Positions 6,003 through 6,018 of a DNA stretch of 6,018 nucleotides are shown piece after piece. The DNA lies in contig PADE01000294.1 in assembly GCA_002702965.1 (NCBI GenBank), positions 5,570 to 11,587 of the forward strand. The letters are read 5' to 3'. This DNA comes from Planctomycetaceae bacterium. GTDB lineage: Bacteria > Planctomycetota > Planctomycetia > Pirellulales > Pirellulaceae. Under the pieces are notes generated by a model. The model saw only the letters and a program-made list of their open reading frames with translations. It searched no databases and had not been told where the DNA came from. How positions within the stretch are numbered: position 1 is the stretch's first letter; each line of letters starts with the position of its first letter. The translations under genes and the position numbers were made by a program.

Positions 6003-6018
6003 GGATCCCACCCTTGCG

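Larger units (their letters stand above)
5408..6018. other. Gene-free stretch with repeat, palindromes and possible IS end
   Basis: I find no convincing gene in these 611 bp. A minus-strand open frame (5455-5952, GTG start) gives an arginine- and cysteine-rich, low-order sequence with no ribosome site or recognisable domain, and it runs across the 68-nt repeat. Just after the two-heme stop there is only a weak 5-bp hairpin (GTGAG 5441-5445, CTCAC 5454-5458) without a T-run, so no clear terminator. The stretch looks like degenerate or noncoding sequence, possibly remains of mobile DNA. Confidence 0.55.

Noticed and set aside
5973..6008. Cloning-vector polylinker: ACTAGT, GGTACC and GGATCC sites lie within 36 bp
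   Set aside because: Spacing and intervening sequence do not match a polylinker I know, no vector backbone is visible, and an IS-like end explains the stretch at least as well.

Overview
The window most resembles a planctomycete (Planctomycetota) chromosome. This rests on protein type and layout, not a database search. The main gene encodes a large exported two-heme protein of the hydrazine-synthase-alpha-related (HzsA-like) type, a family expanded in non-anammox Planctomycetes, with a 'VLPIF..C..CHG' cytochrome segment like the planctomycete cytochrome domains. Its neighbour is a long helical-repeat lipoprotein, and spacers are wide.

Layout. 1-191: no gene; a run of G-tracts lies at 13-38. 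192-1997 (minus): a 601-residue lipoprotein with about ten 40-48-residue TPR-like repeats, two of them nearly identical in DNA (tandem 144-bp units). 1998-2356: a divergent spacer of about 360 bp with four stem-loops in a row and one copy of a 68-nt repeat. 2357-5407 (plus): a 1016-residue HzsA-like protein with signal peptide, beta-propeller-like N-terminal half, HZS-alpha-like middle domain with CGGCH, cytochrome c segment with CAACH and MPPP, and a C-terminal beta domain. 5408-6018: about 610 bp without a convincing gene, holding two 12-bp palindromes, a second, inverted copy of the 68-nt repeat (82% identical by hand alignment), and at 6002 a sequence resembling the right end of an IS3-family element with no transposase beside it.

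Function. Both proteins should be outside the cytoplasmic membrane: the lipoprotein anchored and probably binding proteins, the two-heme protein in the periplasm doing an unknown redox reaction. They are transcribed divergently, so they may share a control region, but nothing visible proves they work together. No HzsB/HzsC-like partner is present, so true hydrazine synthesis is unlikely.

Most unusual are the inverted 68-nt repeats flanking the HzsA-like gene, the stem-loop array in the divergent spacer, and heme-ligand positions that seem to differ from anammox HzsA.
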